Shown here: positions 45,229 to 55,655 of the stretch, one piece after another
How positions within the stretch are numbered: the first letter of the stretch is position 1
How the letters are laid out: each line of letters begins with the position of its first letter
Assembly (NCBI GenBank): GCA_964036045.1
Contig: OZ038381.1
Coordinates: 159,592,283-159,656,282, forward strand
Direction: 5' to 3'
DNA length: 64,000 bases
Origin: Eutreptiella sp. 'Long Island Sound 2002'
Taxonomy: Eukaryota; Euglenozoa; Euglenophyceae; Eutreptiales; Eutreptiaceae
Notes under the pieces: generated by a model
What the model saw: only the letters and a program-made list of their open reading frames with translations
Databases searched by the model: none
What the model was told of the DNA's origin: nothing
Translations under genes and position numbers: made by a program

Positions 45229-45773
45229 GAATGAGGGGGTGGCAGTGGCGGGAGCGACATGGAGCACGGTACCGTAAACAGTTGTGGGGGGCCGTAATGG
45301 TGCAGGGGCTTCACCGTGTGCAAGTTGCAGCCCAAACGAGGAGAGATCCGGACCTGGTCCGGCGCGTGAACGGACACATCCGGAGTGTACTCCCCCAACT
45401 AACCTACACTGCGCTCGCAGTGGTCCATGGGGTGGGCGATCATCCCATGCTTGTACATACGCATCCAAAGGATGACAGTCCCCTTACGGGGGAAATAACC
45501 CTGGGTGATTTTGTGGGGGGGGAACTGTTTACCAGTGCCCTACTTTGTGCAAATTGGCCTTCTCGTCCTGCATGGATACGTTGGGGGCGTGATTTATTAT
45601 GAGGACACATTGTGGATCCTCGATATGGGGTCGTGTTTGACGCTCTTAGGCCTCACATGCCTCTGGCGTGGTCTGGACAGCGCATTGTGCTCGTACTGTA
45701 CACAGGCATTGCATGGGGACGTCTGCCTGTGGCGGTGCAGAATGAACTGGTCACGTTTGGCTTCCCAAGGTGA
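45229..45773 (+). pseudogene. Transposon D second gene, TET/JBP-like 2-oxoglutarate dioxygenase domain
   Basis: After a CCTCAAAG acceptor, frame 45231 reads RRDPDLVRRVNGHIRS, HPMLVHTHPKDDSPLTGEI, LGDFVGGELF. After an in-frame TGA (45600-45602) it continues in the same frame with YGVVFDALRPHMPLAWSGQR and IVLVLYTG, ending VTFGFPR at TGA 45771-45773. The G-D-F-x-G-G-E-L strand, F-D-A-x-x-P-H and G-x-R-x-V-L-V-x-Y-T are the pattern of 2OG-Fe(II) dioxygenases of the TET/JBP group. Relatives are known to travel with fungal and algal DNA transposons, and the family oxidises thymine or 5-methylcytosine. The expected H-x-D metal motif reads H-T-H here, so activity may be lost. The exact splice junction is unresolved. 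Confidence 0.6.
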
Positions 45774-46330
45774 AGATGTGTTCTTTGTGTAGCGCTTCGT
45801 GCAACAGCGGTTGAACCGGTGAAGCCGGTGCAACCGCGCGCCTGTCCAGCGGTTGAACCACCTCGAAAGCCGGTTACATTTCAGTGCAATCCATGAGGAA
45901 ACAGGCTTCTGACCATCAAGTGTAGGCTTGCATGTAATTGTTGTTCACTAAAAAGGGTCCGAAGTCCTAAAGGGAATCCAAACAAGGCGCAGGGGTGTAT
46001 GTCACTACGCCTAACGAAAAGTTGATGGTGAAGCCGTGCGGTTTCACCAATACAGCCGCCGCCACTGGCACCTACACCACCACCGCCGTGAAATATGATC
46101 CAAGAGAAATAGGCCTCCAGTGTTTTGCACCAATGAGGTAAGAAGGTTTTCAAAAAAATTCTTTTTAGGGTGTGTGGCATCTCTTGCAGGGCTGAAAAAT
46201 AGCGGGTTTCAGGTTGCTACTTAGCAATTTGTTGCTGTACCACGATAGGGGTTCGACCGTGGGGAAGCCGTAATGAAAGTGCGCGGTTGAACTCGGTTGA
46301 ACCACGGTTTCACTTGGGTAATTGAAGGGG
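45774..46330. other. Transposon D right arm
   Basis: No gene. It contains two GGTTSAACC clusters (45802-45876, 46254-46315) and unremarkable sequence between. Confidence 0.6.
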
Positions 46331-46355
46331 ACCTGATCCAAATGAGCACGTAGGG
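46331..46355 (-). repeat. Transposon D right terminal inverted repeat
   Basis: Perfect reverse complement of 37053-37077, followed directly by the second ACAG. Confidence 0.95.
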
Positions 46356-46395
46356 ACAGGAGTGCAGTCGAGTTCCCAAGAAACAAACCACAACA
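46356..46395 (+). repeat. Element C 5' LTR, right fragment
   Basis: Starts with the duplicated ACAG and ends CCACAACA, identical to the end of the 3' LTR. With 36789-37052, less the duplication, it gives exactly 300 bp. Confidence 0.92.
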
Positions 46396-46397
46396 AG

Positions 46398-46409
46398 TGG
46401 TAGCCAGCT
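46398..46409 (+). promoter_or_regulatory. Element C primer-binding site
   Basis: TGGTAGCCAGCT lies two bases after the LTR. The TGGTAGC core matches an initiator tRNA-Met 3' end. Confidence 0.65.
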
Positions 46410-46488
46410 AGGTGGCGGGGAGGATCAATCTTCGAGATCAATCTTCGACGCCGCAACGCCGTCAACTTGATTTGGACTTCGATCTACA

Positions 46489-48156
46489 ATGGAGCGGCCC
46501 TTCGACGACGCAGCTATGCTGCATTTCATCAGAGACAGTTTGTTTCGAAGTGATTCACCCTTGCATCACGAATTTTCGACCTCGTTAGAGAAGTTCATCG
46601 CAGAGCGCATCGCTAGTCGAGAAAGCGAGTGGTTTCCATGTCTCTCTCGTGATATTCACAGCTGTTCGCAGAAGCTTGCAGATACTCAAGCCAAAGTTAT
46701 CGAATTGGAACAACGCATCGATGTATTGCAGGCAACAGCAGCAAGTGCTACCGCAGCAACTGAACAACGCATCGATGTATTGCAGGCAACAGCAGCAAGT
46801 GCTACAGCAGAAACTGGTCAGCGCATCGATACCTTGCAGTCCTCGGCGGAAAATGCAACTCAAGCTGCTGCAAATGAGCTTCGACGCGTAGAACATGAAT
46901 TGTCGCAATGTTACGCTCTTCTCAACGAATTTGTACGAACTTCGAGTCCACCACCTCCGAACAACATCCAGTTTCCGCAACCACAACAACAACAGTTTCC
47001 GCAACCACCGTCTTCCTCGAATTCGAACCAACCTCACCCTCCACAACAACCACCCCCACAGCGGCCTACCTTCGAACCACTACCCCAGTTCGTAGTTCAA
47101 CGTGCTCCTTCGCAAGAGATTTTGGGACGCCGCGTCGAGCGCCTGAACAAACTGGTCAAGAGGTTCACGGGTAAACCTGGATGTGGAGAATTTCGAACAT
47201 GGAAAGAAGATTTACTACGAGCCTTCACTTTGTCGGAAATCACCTCACCCGTCGATCAGGCAGCAACGATGTCATTCCTCCTCGATGGTGATGCCGCTGA
47301 GTACTATCATAGCCTGACGAAAGTTGTACAGGACGATTGGTTCGAGCTCATGCGTGTGTTAGGCCAGCGTTTCGACTGCATATCCCATGAGCCAGTGTAT
47401 TTGTCGAGAATGTTGAGCTTGAAAGAGAGCGAGTTTCCCCGACATGCAGATTACGTTCGAGAATTTCGTACATGCGTTATCAAGTCGAAGGTCAACACGA
47501 ATGAACTCCAGATGGGTTACCTCGTCAGCTCTCGATTTGTTGAAGGGTTGTCGAATGACGCTGTGCGCCGGCAGTACATCGTTGAAGTCCGTTCGAGATG
47601 GCGTTCTAATAATCCATTTGGATTCGATACCTTGGTAGAGACCATCGCGGAAGCCTACATTGCGGCTGGGTATCAACTGGAAGAAGTACAGAACGCATCG
47701 AGAACAACATCAGATCACACCCTGGGTCCTGCAGTGTCGAGACCCCTGCCTATGATGGTCCCACCTACTTCGACTTCCACGTTTCCATCGAACCCAATGC
47801 CAACGCCACACGTCACCCCGATGCCGACCCCAGCTGCGGCGCCAACGGCTTCGACCGTGGCAGAGCCGATGAATCTCGATGCAATTGCCAAGCTTCGAGA
47901 AGAGTTACAAGCCTACATTGGTGAACGGTTCGGACGTCAACATGGCGGACGCCAAGATGGTGGAGAAAGCAGACGTTGCTACAATTGTGGCGAACAAGGA
48001 CACTTGGCCCACGACTGTCCAAAAGGTCGACCGCCATCCCGAGGACGAGAACGTCGGGAATCACGGTCGAACACACCGAAACGAGATCAAAGTCGAGACA
48101 GCAAGGGACGGTTTCGATCCCGCTCCAAGAGCAGAGAAAGGCCTACAACGGCCTAG
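46489..48156 (+). CDS. gag: Element C Gag, 555 residues
   Basis: An intact structural protein starting at ATG 46489 (MERPFDDAAMLHF). Residues about 60-145 form a coiled coil containing two copies of QRIDVLQATAASATA and a third diverged one. A Pro/Gln-rich linker follows (about 155-205), then the capsid (RFTGKPGCGEFRTWKEDLL, ATMSFLLDGDAAEYYHSL). Next comes a Pro/Thr linker, a CCHC zinc knuckle (CYNCGEQGHLAHDC, residues 497-510) and an Arg/Ser-rich tail. It ends at TAG 48154-48156. The pol frame overlaps its last 278 bp in the +1 frame relative to gag. Confidence 0.9.
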   Translation: MERPFDDAAMLHFIRDSLFRSDSPLHHEFSTSLEKFIAERIASRESEWFPCLSRDIHSCSQKLADTQAKVIELEQRIDVLQATAASATAATEQRIDVLQATAASATAETGQRIDTLQSSAENATQAAANELRRVEHELSQCYALLNEFVRTSSPPPPNNIQFPQPQQQQFPQPPSSSNSNQPHPPQQPPPQRPTFEPLPQFVVQRAPSQEILGRRVERLNKLVKRFTGKPGCGEFRTWKEDLLRAFTLSEITSPVDQAATMSFLLDGDAAEYYHSLTKVVQDDWFELMRVLGQRFDCISHEPVYLSRMLSLKESEFPRHADYVREFRTCVIKSKVNTNELQMGYLVSSRFVEGLSNDAVRRQYIVEVRSRWRSNNPFGFDTLVETIAEAYIAAGYQLEEVQNASRTTSDHTLGPAVSRPLPMMVPPTSTSTFPSNPMPTPHVTPMPTPAAAPTASTVAEPMNLDAIAKLREELQAYIGERFGRQHGGRQDGGESRRCYNCGEQGHLAHDCPKGRPPSRGRERRESRSNTPKRDQSRDSKGRFRSRSKSRERPTTA

Positions 48157-51100
48157 AAAACAATTCCGAAGACCTGGTGGCGGACGTCCTCGAGAAGAGC
48201 TGAACACCACCACCAGCACCAATAAACCCGAAAAGAATTCGACGCTTGGAAGTGTCACTGTCGAAGGAACCCAACCTGAGCATGCGTCTCTGTTCACGGT
48301 TCGAGGGCGCATTTGCGCATGTCGTGAAGACTCCTTTGACTCCAGCGTGGAACTGTTGGTCGACTGTGGAGCGACGAGTGACTTTATGTCGATGCAAACA
48401 GCAAAGAGGGCGCGACTTCCCCTCTATAAACTGAGAAACCCTGGACATGTCTTGACAGCCGGAGGTGTCCAAGTCGAAGTACGGTACTACACGCGAGCTT
48501 ATGTTCGAGTTGGAGAGCTTGTATTTCGTCATCACTTCAAGGTCTTGGAGATTTTGCCGGATGTAGTGCTTGGACTACCATGGCTTCGAAGCTACAATCC
48601 AACTGTCAACTGGAAGGAGCGATACGCCGACATCCAACATGGTTCGATTTCGTACCGGTTGTCTTTTGGCGAATCAAGACACTCCACCCAGCTGCAGTTT
48701 CAAGCAGCTTCGAAGCTGGGCCTTCTTTCGATACTTTCATCCAGTTCCTCGAAAGCGAGTCCGGTTGGGAATCCTGCCCCACATGCCAATGAACACCCTG
48801 ACCTACACTCGTCGACACACGTTCAGCGCGGTACTGACATGTACGATGAGTCCGAAACGGAAGATGGTATCACCGATGAGGAGTGCAGCGATATGGAGAT
48901 TGAGTATATTTCGTTGCCGAAACTCAAAAGAGAGATCCGTCGATCTGATCTCACGGGAGATCAAGTATTTCTGTGTTGCGTGCCTCGACCAGCAGTGCCG
49001 GTCGATGAAATGTATAAGATGCAAGCCAGTGATGGCAATGATGACGGGCTTGACCCTGTTCGACGCAAACTACCGAATCGATTACACAAGTGGGCGGACC
49101 TCTACGACCGGGTGAAAGCGGAGTATGGAGACCTACCTCCGCATCGACCTGGAAGGGATCATCGAATACGCCTCGATTCGGAAGACAATCCACCGTGGGT
49201 ACACCCTTACAAAATTGATCCGAGCCAACTAGATGAACTTCAACGACAATTGGACAAGTTGCATCGATCTGGTGGCATCAGACCATCCTCGAGTCCATAC
49301 GGAGCGGGTTGTGTACTGGTGAAGAAAGCGAATGGTAAATGGCGTATGTGCGTCGACTACCGAGCGTTGAATACACGAACTGTACGAGTTCGATATCCTT
49401 TGCCATCGATCCAATCCATCTTGAGTACACTGGGGGGTTCCACCGTATTCTCAAAGATTGACCTTGTTAGTGGGTTCCACCAGATCCGAATTCAAGACGA
49501 AGATATCGAGAAAACCGCCTTCAACACACAATTTGGCGCCTTCGAGTGGGTTGTTATGCCCTTTGGCCTCTGCAATGCGCCATTGACGTTCCAACGCGTC
49601 GTGAATGATGTCCTTCGAGACCACGTGGGGATCTTTGTATGGGTGTACATTGACGACATCCTGGTCTTCTCGAAGGATGCGGACGAACACCAACGACACC
49701 TCGACCTGGTACATGAACTACTCCGTAAGCACCAGCTCTTCCCCTGCATCGATAAATCCACATTCTTTCAGAGTCGAGTGCCCTTCTGCGGATACATCAT
49801 CGACCAAGATGGAGTACACATGGACCCCGAAAAGATCAAGGTCATTCGAGGTTGGCCTCCACCAACTACGGTCCATGAAGTTCGACCGTTCATTGGATTG
49901 TTTGGATTTTACCAGCAGTTTGTCGAAGGGTTCCAAGCTGTCGCAGCCCCTCTGACTGCAATGTTTAAGGCAGACTTCGAGTGGGAATGGACAGCCGTCC
50001 ACCAAGCTTCCTTCCACAAGCTGAAGCAGGCGATGATCAGCGCGATACATCTCAGTGCTATCGACCCCCGACAGCCGTATCACCTGTACACAGACGCTTC
50101 GAAAGACTGCGTGGGTGCTACGCTGGCGCAACGATGTGCACATGGGAAGTACAAGGGACATCTTCGACCTATTGCCTTCATGTCGCGGAAAATGCAGCCT
50201 GCCGAAACTCGATACCCGATTCGAGAACAGGAGTTGTTGGCCATCGTATTAGCCTTGAAACAATGGTTTCACCTACTTCGAGGACCGCAGCAGGTGCACG
50301 TGCACACTGACCACAAAAGTCTTCGATATCTCAAGACCTGTCCTCGACCGCTGACACCACGGCAAGCACGATGGTCCCAATTCCTCGAGGAATACAACCT
50401 GACGTTGTGGTACGTGCCGGGCCTCGAGAACCCTGCGGCAGACGCCTGCTCCCGTCTAACTTCGCGGCAGTTCATGGATATCGAAAATGCCACACGTACA
50501 CGAGCTTTCGCAATTCCCCTGGTCGAAGATTGGGCTTCACCGGAAGGAGAACCTGTCGATGAGTTCCTACATGTACTCGAAGACTCATTCTCTCATGACG
50601 AGGTGTGGCCCCAGCCGTACGACCACCTGTACGTTTCACTACGAAGCGGACGCTCCGTGGGGAAGGAACTTGACGCAGATGAGCTTGCGGAACCAGCCCT
50701 GCAATTCGACACCGAACCCGCCGTCGAGCCGGAGGACCTGGAGCCGCGACCGTCGAGCGCGACAACTGCGGAGCCGGAGGACCTGAGACTGGATCCAGCA
50801 CCATCAGACGAGATCATGGCTGAGAATTCACACCAACCAAACATGCATCTCGATGAGGCTGGCAATGAGCCAGACACTTCTACTGACACCGACGACCTCC
50901 CCGATTTAAGCATGGATCGCCCCCTTCGAGTCACCTTTGGCAATGAACTTCGATACGCACCGACCATGGCGGAACTGATTCGCTGTCGACGTCACCGTGA
51001 CGGCACGTTGCAATCGGTTCCCTTGCCGAAGGTTGGGTCGAACACGCCGTACCCTTCGAGTCTTAAGGGTACACACCGCCGAGTACATCGACATTATCAG

Positions 51101-52567
51101 TGCAAAGACTTGACTTCGACAGCTGTGTGGGCGACAGCCTATCAGGAGGACCCCCGGACGAAACACATCTACGAAGTCGCGATTCGAAGCCCTGCGGCAC
51201 GACACCAGCTTCGAGATGCCAAGCTGTCCTTCGATGATGGCAAATTCTTCCATTTGTCGACGATGGGCAAACGTGTGCTTGTCCCCCGAACGCTGGTTAC
51301 GTCGATTGTGGCCATGTATGACGAGTCGGAGTTCTATGGCCACTCAGGAGTCCTTCGAACCATGGCCCTGATTAAGCGCGACTACGTATGTTCACACCTA
51401 CGACACTATGTCGAGCGATACATACTAAGTTGCGATGTCTGTCAAGCGGCGAAATCAAGACGAGTCGACACCGCCAGAGTCCCAAGACCCTTGCCGGTGC
51501 CCGACACCAAATGGCACAGTGTGTCCATCGATTGGGTTTCGGGATTGCCGCCGACCACAAGGGGCCATGATGCCATCATGACTGTAGTCGACCGATTCTC
51601 CAAGCGTGGAATGTTCATCCCTTGTCGCAAGGATATGACAGCCGACGACCTCATCTATGTGTTCCTACGTGAGGTCATTCGATTGAAAGGATGCCCTCGA
51701 CAAATTGTTTCTGACCGAGACAAGCTGTTCGAGTCTCAGGCGTGGAAGGAGTTGGCCCAGCGCTTCAAGATTGAGATGCATCAAACAGTGGCCAACCGCC
51801 CTCGAGGCAATGGCCTGGCGGAGCGCAGCAATCAGTCCATCCTCCAGCGCCTGCGTACACACGGCATCTTCGGCAACAACGAGTGGGATGTCGACCTCCT
51901 GTTCGCCGAAATCCAGTTCAACAACCTGACATCCAATAGTCTTCGACTATCCCCGTTCGAGATAGATGAAGGACGAACACCCCATTTTCCATTGGATTTT
52001 CCCCGAATGACTTCTCATACACATGAACCATCGACCGTGAATGATTACATGCAACGAGCGGAACGTACCTTCGACTCTGTGTGTGCAATGCTTGCCGAGG
52101 AACGTCGACGCCAGATGCATGTGGTCCTGCAAATGGACCGACACGTTCGATTGCCTGAAGTCGGTGAACGATGGTGGGTGTTGGTGCCTGAATATCGACA
52201 TAAAGGGAAACTCGATGTTGTCTGGTGCGGCCCTTACAAAATACTCGAGGTACTGAACAAGGGCGAGAATGTCAAACTGGACATCCCTGCCCCCTTCGAT
52301 GGGTTGCGAGTTTTCAATCGAGACAGCATAAAACCCTACGTCCATCGGGAGGGACAGCCGGTGTGGGAGTTTCCGATGCCCCCTGTCAAAACTGGAGAAT
52401 CTCCTCGACTTGTCAAGATTGTGGCTAGACGTCGAGTCGGATCTAAAAAGAGCCGCACATTCCTGTACCGTTGTGAATGGGATGACGACACATGGTCTTG
52501 GGAGTCGAGCAAGCCTCTAGAGGAGGATCCTGTGTACCTTGAGTTCCTTCGACTCCACCCTGAGTAA
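47879..52567 (+). CDS. pol: Element C Pol: protease, RT, RNase H, integrase, chromodomain-like end
   Basis: An open frame of 1562 codons without a credible start of its own; it is probably made by ribosomal frameshifting from gag in the overlap. Protease: VELLVDCGATSDFMS (residue about 160; Asp-Cys-Gly). RT: WRMCVDYRALN, FSKIDLVSGFHQIR, MPFGLCNAPLTFQR, VWVYIDDILVFS (about 585). RNase H: LYTDASKDCVGATLAQ (about 735), VHTDHKSLRYL. An acidic linker of about 130 residues follows. Integrase: HLRHYVERYILSCDVCQ, VSIDWVSGLPP, IVSDRDKLFES, GNGLAERSNQ. C-terminal YRCEWDDDTWSWESSKPLEE is chromodomain-like. No stops or shifts, so this copy is likely the most recently active element here. Confidence 0.92.
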   Translation: MQLPSFEKSYKPTLVNGSDVNMADAKMVEKADVATIVANKDTWPTTVQKVDRHPEDENVGNHGRTHRNEIKVETARDGFDPAPRAEKGLQRPRKQFRRPGGGRPREELNTTTSTNKPEKNSTLGSVTVEGTQPEHASLFTVRGRICACREDSFDSSVELLVDCGATSDFMSMQTAKRARLPLYKLRNPGHVLTAGGVQVEVRYYTRAYVRVGELVFRHHFKVLEILPDVVLGLPWLRSYNPTVNWKERYADIQHGSISYRLSFGESRHSTQLQFQAASKLGLLSILSSSSSKASPVGNPAPHANEHPDLHSSTHVQRGTDMYDESETEDGITDEECSDMEIEYISLPKLKREIRRSDLTGDQVFLCCVPRPAVPVDEMYKMQASDGNDDGLDPVRRKLPNRLHKWADLYDRVKAEYGDLPPHRPGRDHRIRLDSEDNPPWVHPYKIDPSQLDELQRQLDKLHRSGGIRPSSSPYGAGCVLVKKANGKWRMCVDYRALNTRTVRVRYPLPSIQSILSTLGGSTVFSKIDLVSGFHQIRIQDEDIEKTAFNTQFGAFEWVVMPFGLCNAPLTFQRVVNDVLRDHVGIFVWVYIDDILVFSKDADEHQRHLDLVHELLRKHQLFPCIDKSTFFQSRVPFCGYIIDQDGVHMDPEKIKVIRGWPPPTTVHEVRPFIGLFGFYQQFVEGFQAVAAPLTAMFKADFEWEWTAVHQASFHKLKQAMISAIHLSAIDPRQPYHLYTDASKDCVGATLAQRCAHGKYKGHLRPIAFMSRKMQPAETRYPIREQELLAIVLALKQWFHLLRGPQQVHVHTDHKSLRYLKTCPRPLTPRQARWSQFLEEYNLTLWYVPGLENPAADACSRLTSRQFMDIENATRTRAFAIPLVEDWASPEGEPVDEFLHVLEDSFSHDEVWPQPYDHLYVSLRSGRSVGKELDADELAEPALQFDTEPAVEPEDLEPRPSSATTAEPEDLRLDPAPSDEIMAENSHQPNMHLDEAGNEPDTSTDTDDLPDLSMDRPLRVTFGNELRYAPTMAELIRCRRHRDGTLQSVPLPKVGSNTPYPSSLKGTHRRVHRHYQCKDLTSTAVWATAYQEDPRTKHIYEVAIRSPAARHQLRDAKLSFDDGKFFHLSTMGKRVLVPRTLVTSIVAMYDESEFYGHSGVLRTMALIKRDYVCSHLRHYVERYILSCDVCQAAKSRRVDTARVPRPLPVPDTKWHSVSIDWVSGLPPTTRGHDAIMTVVDRFSKRGMFIPCRKDMTADDLIYVFLREVIRLKGCPRQIVSDRDKLFESQAWKELAQRFKIEMHQTVANRPRGNGLAERSNQSILQRLRTHGIFGNNEWDVDLLFAEIQFNNLTSNSLRLSPFEIDEGRTPHFPLDFPRMTSHTHEPSTVNDYMQRAERTFDSVCAMLAEERRRQMHVVLQMDRHVRLPEVGERWWVLVPEYRHKGKLDVVWCGPYKILEVLNKGENVKLDIPAPFDGLRVFNRDSIKPYVHREGQPVWEFPMPPVKTGESPRLVKIVARRRVGSKKSRTFLYRCEWDDDTWSWESSKPLEEDPVYLEFLRLHPE

Positions 52568-52616
52568 CTGAGTAACACCCTTACTCTTCTCTGCAGCGTG
52601 GTTTTTCGAAAAACTC

Positions 52617-55600
52617 ATGCGAGGTTCCGGGTCGAACACCGGAGCCTCCGCCTATGCTACTACATCCCGGACGCCCCGAGCTTCCTCTCGACCTCCGCCT
52701 TCTCGAGCGACACCGTCGAACGTCATCGATGTTGACGCGATCAAACCCCCAGCGAGGACTACATCAACTGGCCGCTGCTTGTCGGTAGCATCAGCGCCAA
52801 CTCGTCCGAATCGACCTCTCGATCCATTCGAACCGCCGCACTACAGCCAGTCGGCATATGCTGGGAGCTCGAAAGGAAAAGGAGCCCCGTCGAAAGGAGG
52901 CAAGGGAGGTGTGTTCCCTCGCGGGAAATTTGCGGGAATAGCGCCGAGTGGACGAACCATCATAACAGGAGGCGCCGAAGGCTTGGAAGTGCTCGAGATA
53001 GCCCTGGCCAGCTTGCCTGTTCTGGAACCGACGAAGGGAGGGACTCCACCCGACATGCCGCCGGAACTCTGTAAGCTGTACGGGCCCCCTCCCCCGGTCG
53101 ATGCAGAATACTTTCGAGAGCGGTGCTCAAGCCCTGACTGGTTCCATTCTGATGATGAAGATCTTGCTTGCTACACGGGGTACGACGACTGATCTTCCTT
53201 CTTCTGTTCAGCGCCCGGATGGGTCGACAGTTCTTGGACATCGAGGCCGAACACCTGGACATCGAGGTCATCCAGAGGGGATCCGGGTACCGGAGAGCCG
53301 AAAGTCGAAGACGACTAGGTCGACCAATCCTGGCATTCGAATGCCCCGAAAACACAAGCTTCTACTCGAACGAACCAATACGACTCCTACTACCACGACG
53401 CCGACTCCTATTACCACGACGATGACTACAACTACGACGCTGAACCCTGGCCACTGGAGTCCGACGACGAAGTAGAATATCCTTACGAACCCGCGCGGTC
53501 GACAGCACCACCCAGCTACGATTCTGTGCCGGTGCCGGAGTCGAAGTGGCAGCCCTACAACATGCCGCAGTACAATCATGAAATCGAGACCATCGACGAA
53601 CTTCGACACTTGGGAACGTTCGGCTTGAAGCCACCCTATGGATTTGGGACACATGAGGATGATCCGATGAAGACGGAGTACACTAAGCTCGAACCATCGG
53701 TACTCACTATTGCGTCGAGTACCATGGCTGGTCTTCGAAAGCCGCACACGTTCCTGAGCGAGAAACACTATGAAGTCGTGTCGAACGCAAATGCCGCCAT
53801 TGTCGAGTTGGGCAAGACCATCTGCATCGACAGTTGGGGACGAACAGCACCATTCCCGTACGAATTGGCTCGAAGTGCCCCTGACACGTCTTTCGATGAG
53901 CGTGGAAACCTTGGTGGTAAGCCGGGATACCAATGGTATACGAAAATCGAAGTGGCTTGTCAAAACTTTCGAGCGGCCCTCATGAAATGGCGACATTATG
54001 ATGAAAAGCTCGATTGGGGATTCCGACAAGACCTCACCGGACATACCCTGCCGAGTCAAATTGCTCGACTCAACCGCATGCATCGAGAGATCTCCGGTAT
54101 CGACGACCTGATAAACGTTGCCGATGGAATCGACCTGATCTTCAAGTATCGACGCTTCTGGACCCACGAAAGGATGAGACGAGAAGCTCCCGTTGCCGTT
54201 TCGATAATGGGAGTTATCCGCGATCTTTAAAAGGTTTGCCAGGCGAACGACTGGCTCTTCGAAGATCGAGCCCCCTTCCTTGCGTACAAAGTCGATTTGC
54301 TTCTTCGCCGACACCAACTGTGCGGCCTTCGAGGCACCTCTCGACTTGGGTATAAGCGATATGGGTGCGCTCCACATCGAACACAGGACCTTGCGGTCCA
54401 GCTCCAGGAGTACTTTCGACTCGGAGAACAGATCGAACCCTACGCGTACAACGCCGTCGCACCAGGCGCCCCCATCGACCTTGTCCAGTTGGCGACGATC
54501 TACCAGACTGGACCCGGACGACTCGGGTACCACGACTTCGATAGGGCAGTCCGACGAGTTGCTGCCCTTCACTCCTCGAATGAAGAGTATGCCAATCTTT
54601 TCCCTTTCGTGGATGCCCCCGAATTGGTTCGACGCCTGGGTACCTCGACATACCTCATGTCCCCCTTCGAGGCCGGATACCAAGATTGACGACGTTGGCG
54701 TCGAGCGGTCAAGTTTCGAAGGGACGTCTATGCTGACGAACGGGAGGAGATCGAGAAGACCGACTCGCCTGCGAGCGACCCGTTCCACCCGGACCCCCTC
54801 GATCACCAGTTCTTGTCGATGGAGTCGAATGCCTATCAGCACCACTTCGACATCCCATTCTTCAAGTACCTCACGCCGATCCACGAAGACCTTAAGGCTG
54901 CACATCGACGCAAGGTCAGCTGCCGAGACCAAGTCCTCGAAGCGGTCATTGTTGACACGGCTTCGAGCCTTGTGACTGCAGAAGCGGTTCGATTCGCTCT
55001 GCAGAGTTCCCTCGCTGACGGCCACTATGTCCATCAACACCTCGGTCGACTCCAAGAAGAAGGTTCTCGAACCGACACGCTTGAGATCGTCGACCGATGT
55101 GCCCTCGGCCCTGAAAAGGACGACATCAGCGCCGTCATTGTCGTACGACGACTTTCGATTGCCGACACGCCGTGGTGGCGAGTCGATACGCGAACTGGTC
55201 AGTTCTACCACAGCATGGCCGCTGGTACTGGTTCGAAGGAAACCTATCGGTGGTCTACTGGTCGACATGACGGATACTCCTTCGAGGTCACCAATCGGGC
55301 CGATCTGTGGAGTGAGGACGTTTGGAAACCGTCGAGCCTCTGGGACTTCTATTCGACCAGGGCACAAACACTGGGACCTGGACAATTTCGAGCGCTTGCC
55401 CGTGAACATGTCTTCGTATTCCAGTACAAGTGCCCCGTCGACGACCGAGCTGGTGATCCCAACCTTCGATTGCTGAACCATCGATCTGGTATCCTGATTC
55501 AAAAGCGTGCCCTCGACAGTGATATCCGTCGACACTATATGGATCATGACACCTTCAAGTTCATGGCTGGCGTCGAGACACTAAAGGAAGTGCATGAACT

Positions 55601-55655
55601 ATGTCGACTTCCCGTGGATCGTCCGTACACGTTCACGTGGGGCACGGACTGCTGA
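52617..55655 (+). pseudogene. Element C extra downstream ORF of unknown function
   Basis: One frame runs for about 1,010 codons between pol and the 3' LTR, interrupted by TGA 53190-53192, a TAG near 53316, TAA 54228-54230 and TGA 54687-54689. Either it is spliced (CTTCTGTTCAG near 53200 looks like an acceptor) or it is decayed. The first part is Pro/Ser/Gly-rich (KGKGAPSKGGKGG). The second is Tyr/Asp-rich (DSYYYHD-like, EPWPLESDDEVEYPYEP). The rest is globular-looking with LHEDLKA-, WWRVDTRTGQFYH- and VFVFQYKCPVDD-type segments. No transmembrane or signal segment supports an envelope. I do not recognise it. It shares the TCGA-rich composition of gag and pol. Confidence 0.5.

Larger units (their letters stand above)
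37053..46355 (+). mobile_element. Transposon D: 9.3-kb TIR DNA transposon of unassigned superfamily
   Basis: The ends are perfect 25-bp inverted repeats, flanked by ACAG on both sides (37049-37052 and 46356-46359). The intact 3' LTR of element C shows the empty site with a single ACAG, which defines the ends to the base. D carries a spliced transposase-like gene, a second gene with a probable TET/JBP-like dioxygenase domain, and clusters of GGTTSAACC motifs in its non-coding parts. A 4.67-kb GC-rich block interrupts the second gene. A 4-bp duplication and TIRs starting CCCTACG do not let me name a superfamily. Confidence 0.88.

Noticed and set aside
53268-55547. 759-codon ORF on the minus strand
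   Set aside because: It lies opposite the TCGA-rich third ORF of element C. The palindromic word removes stops on both strands; the plus frame connects with element C's layout and has more protein-like composition.
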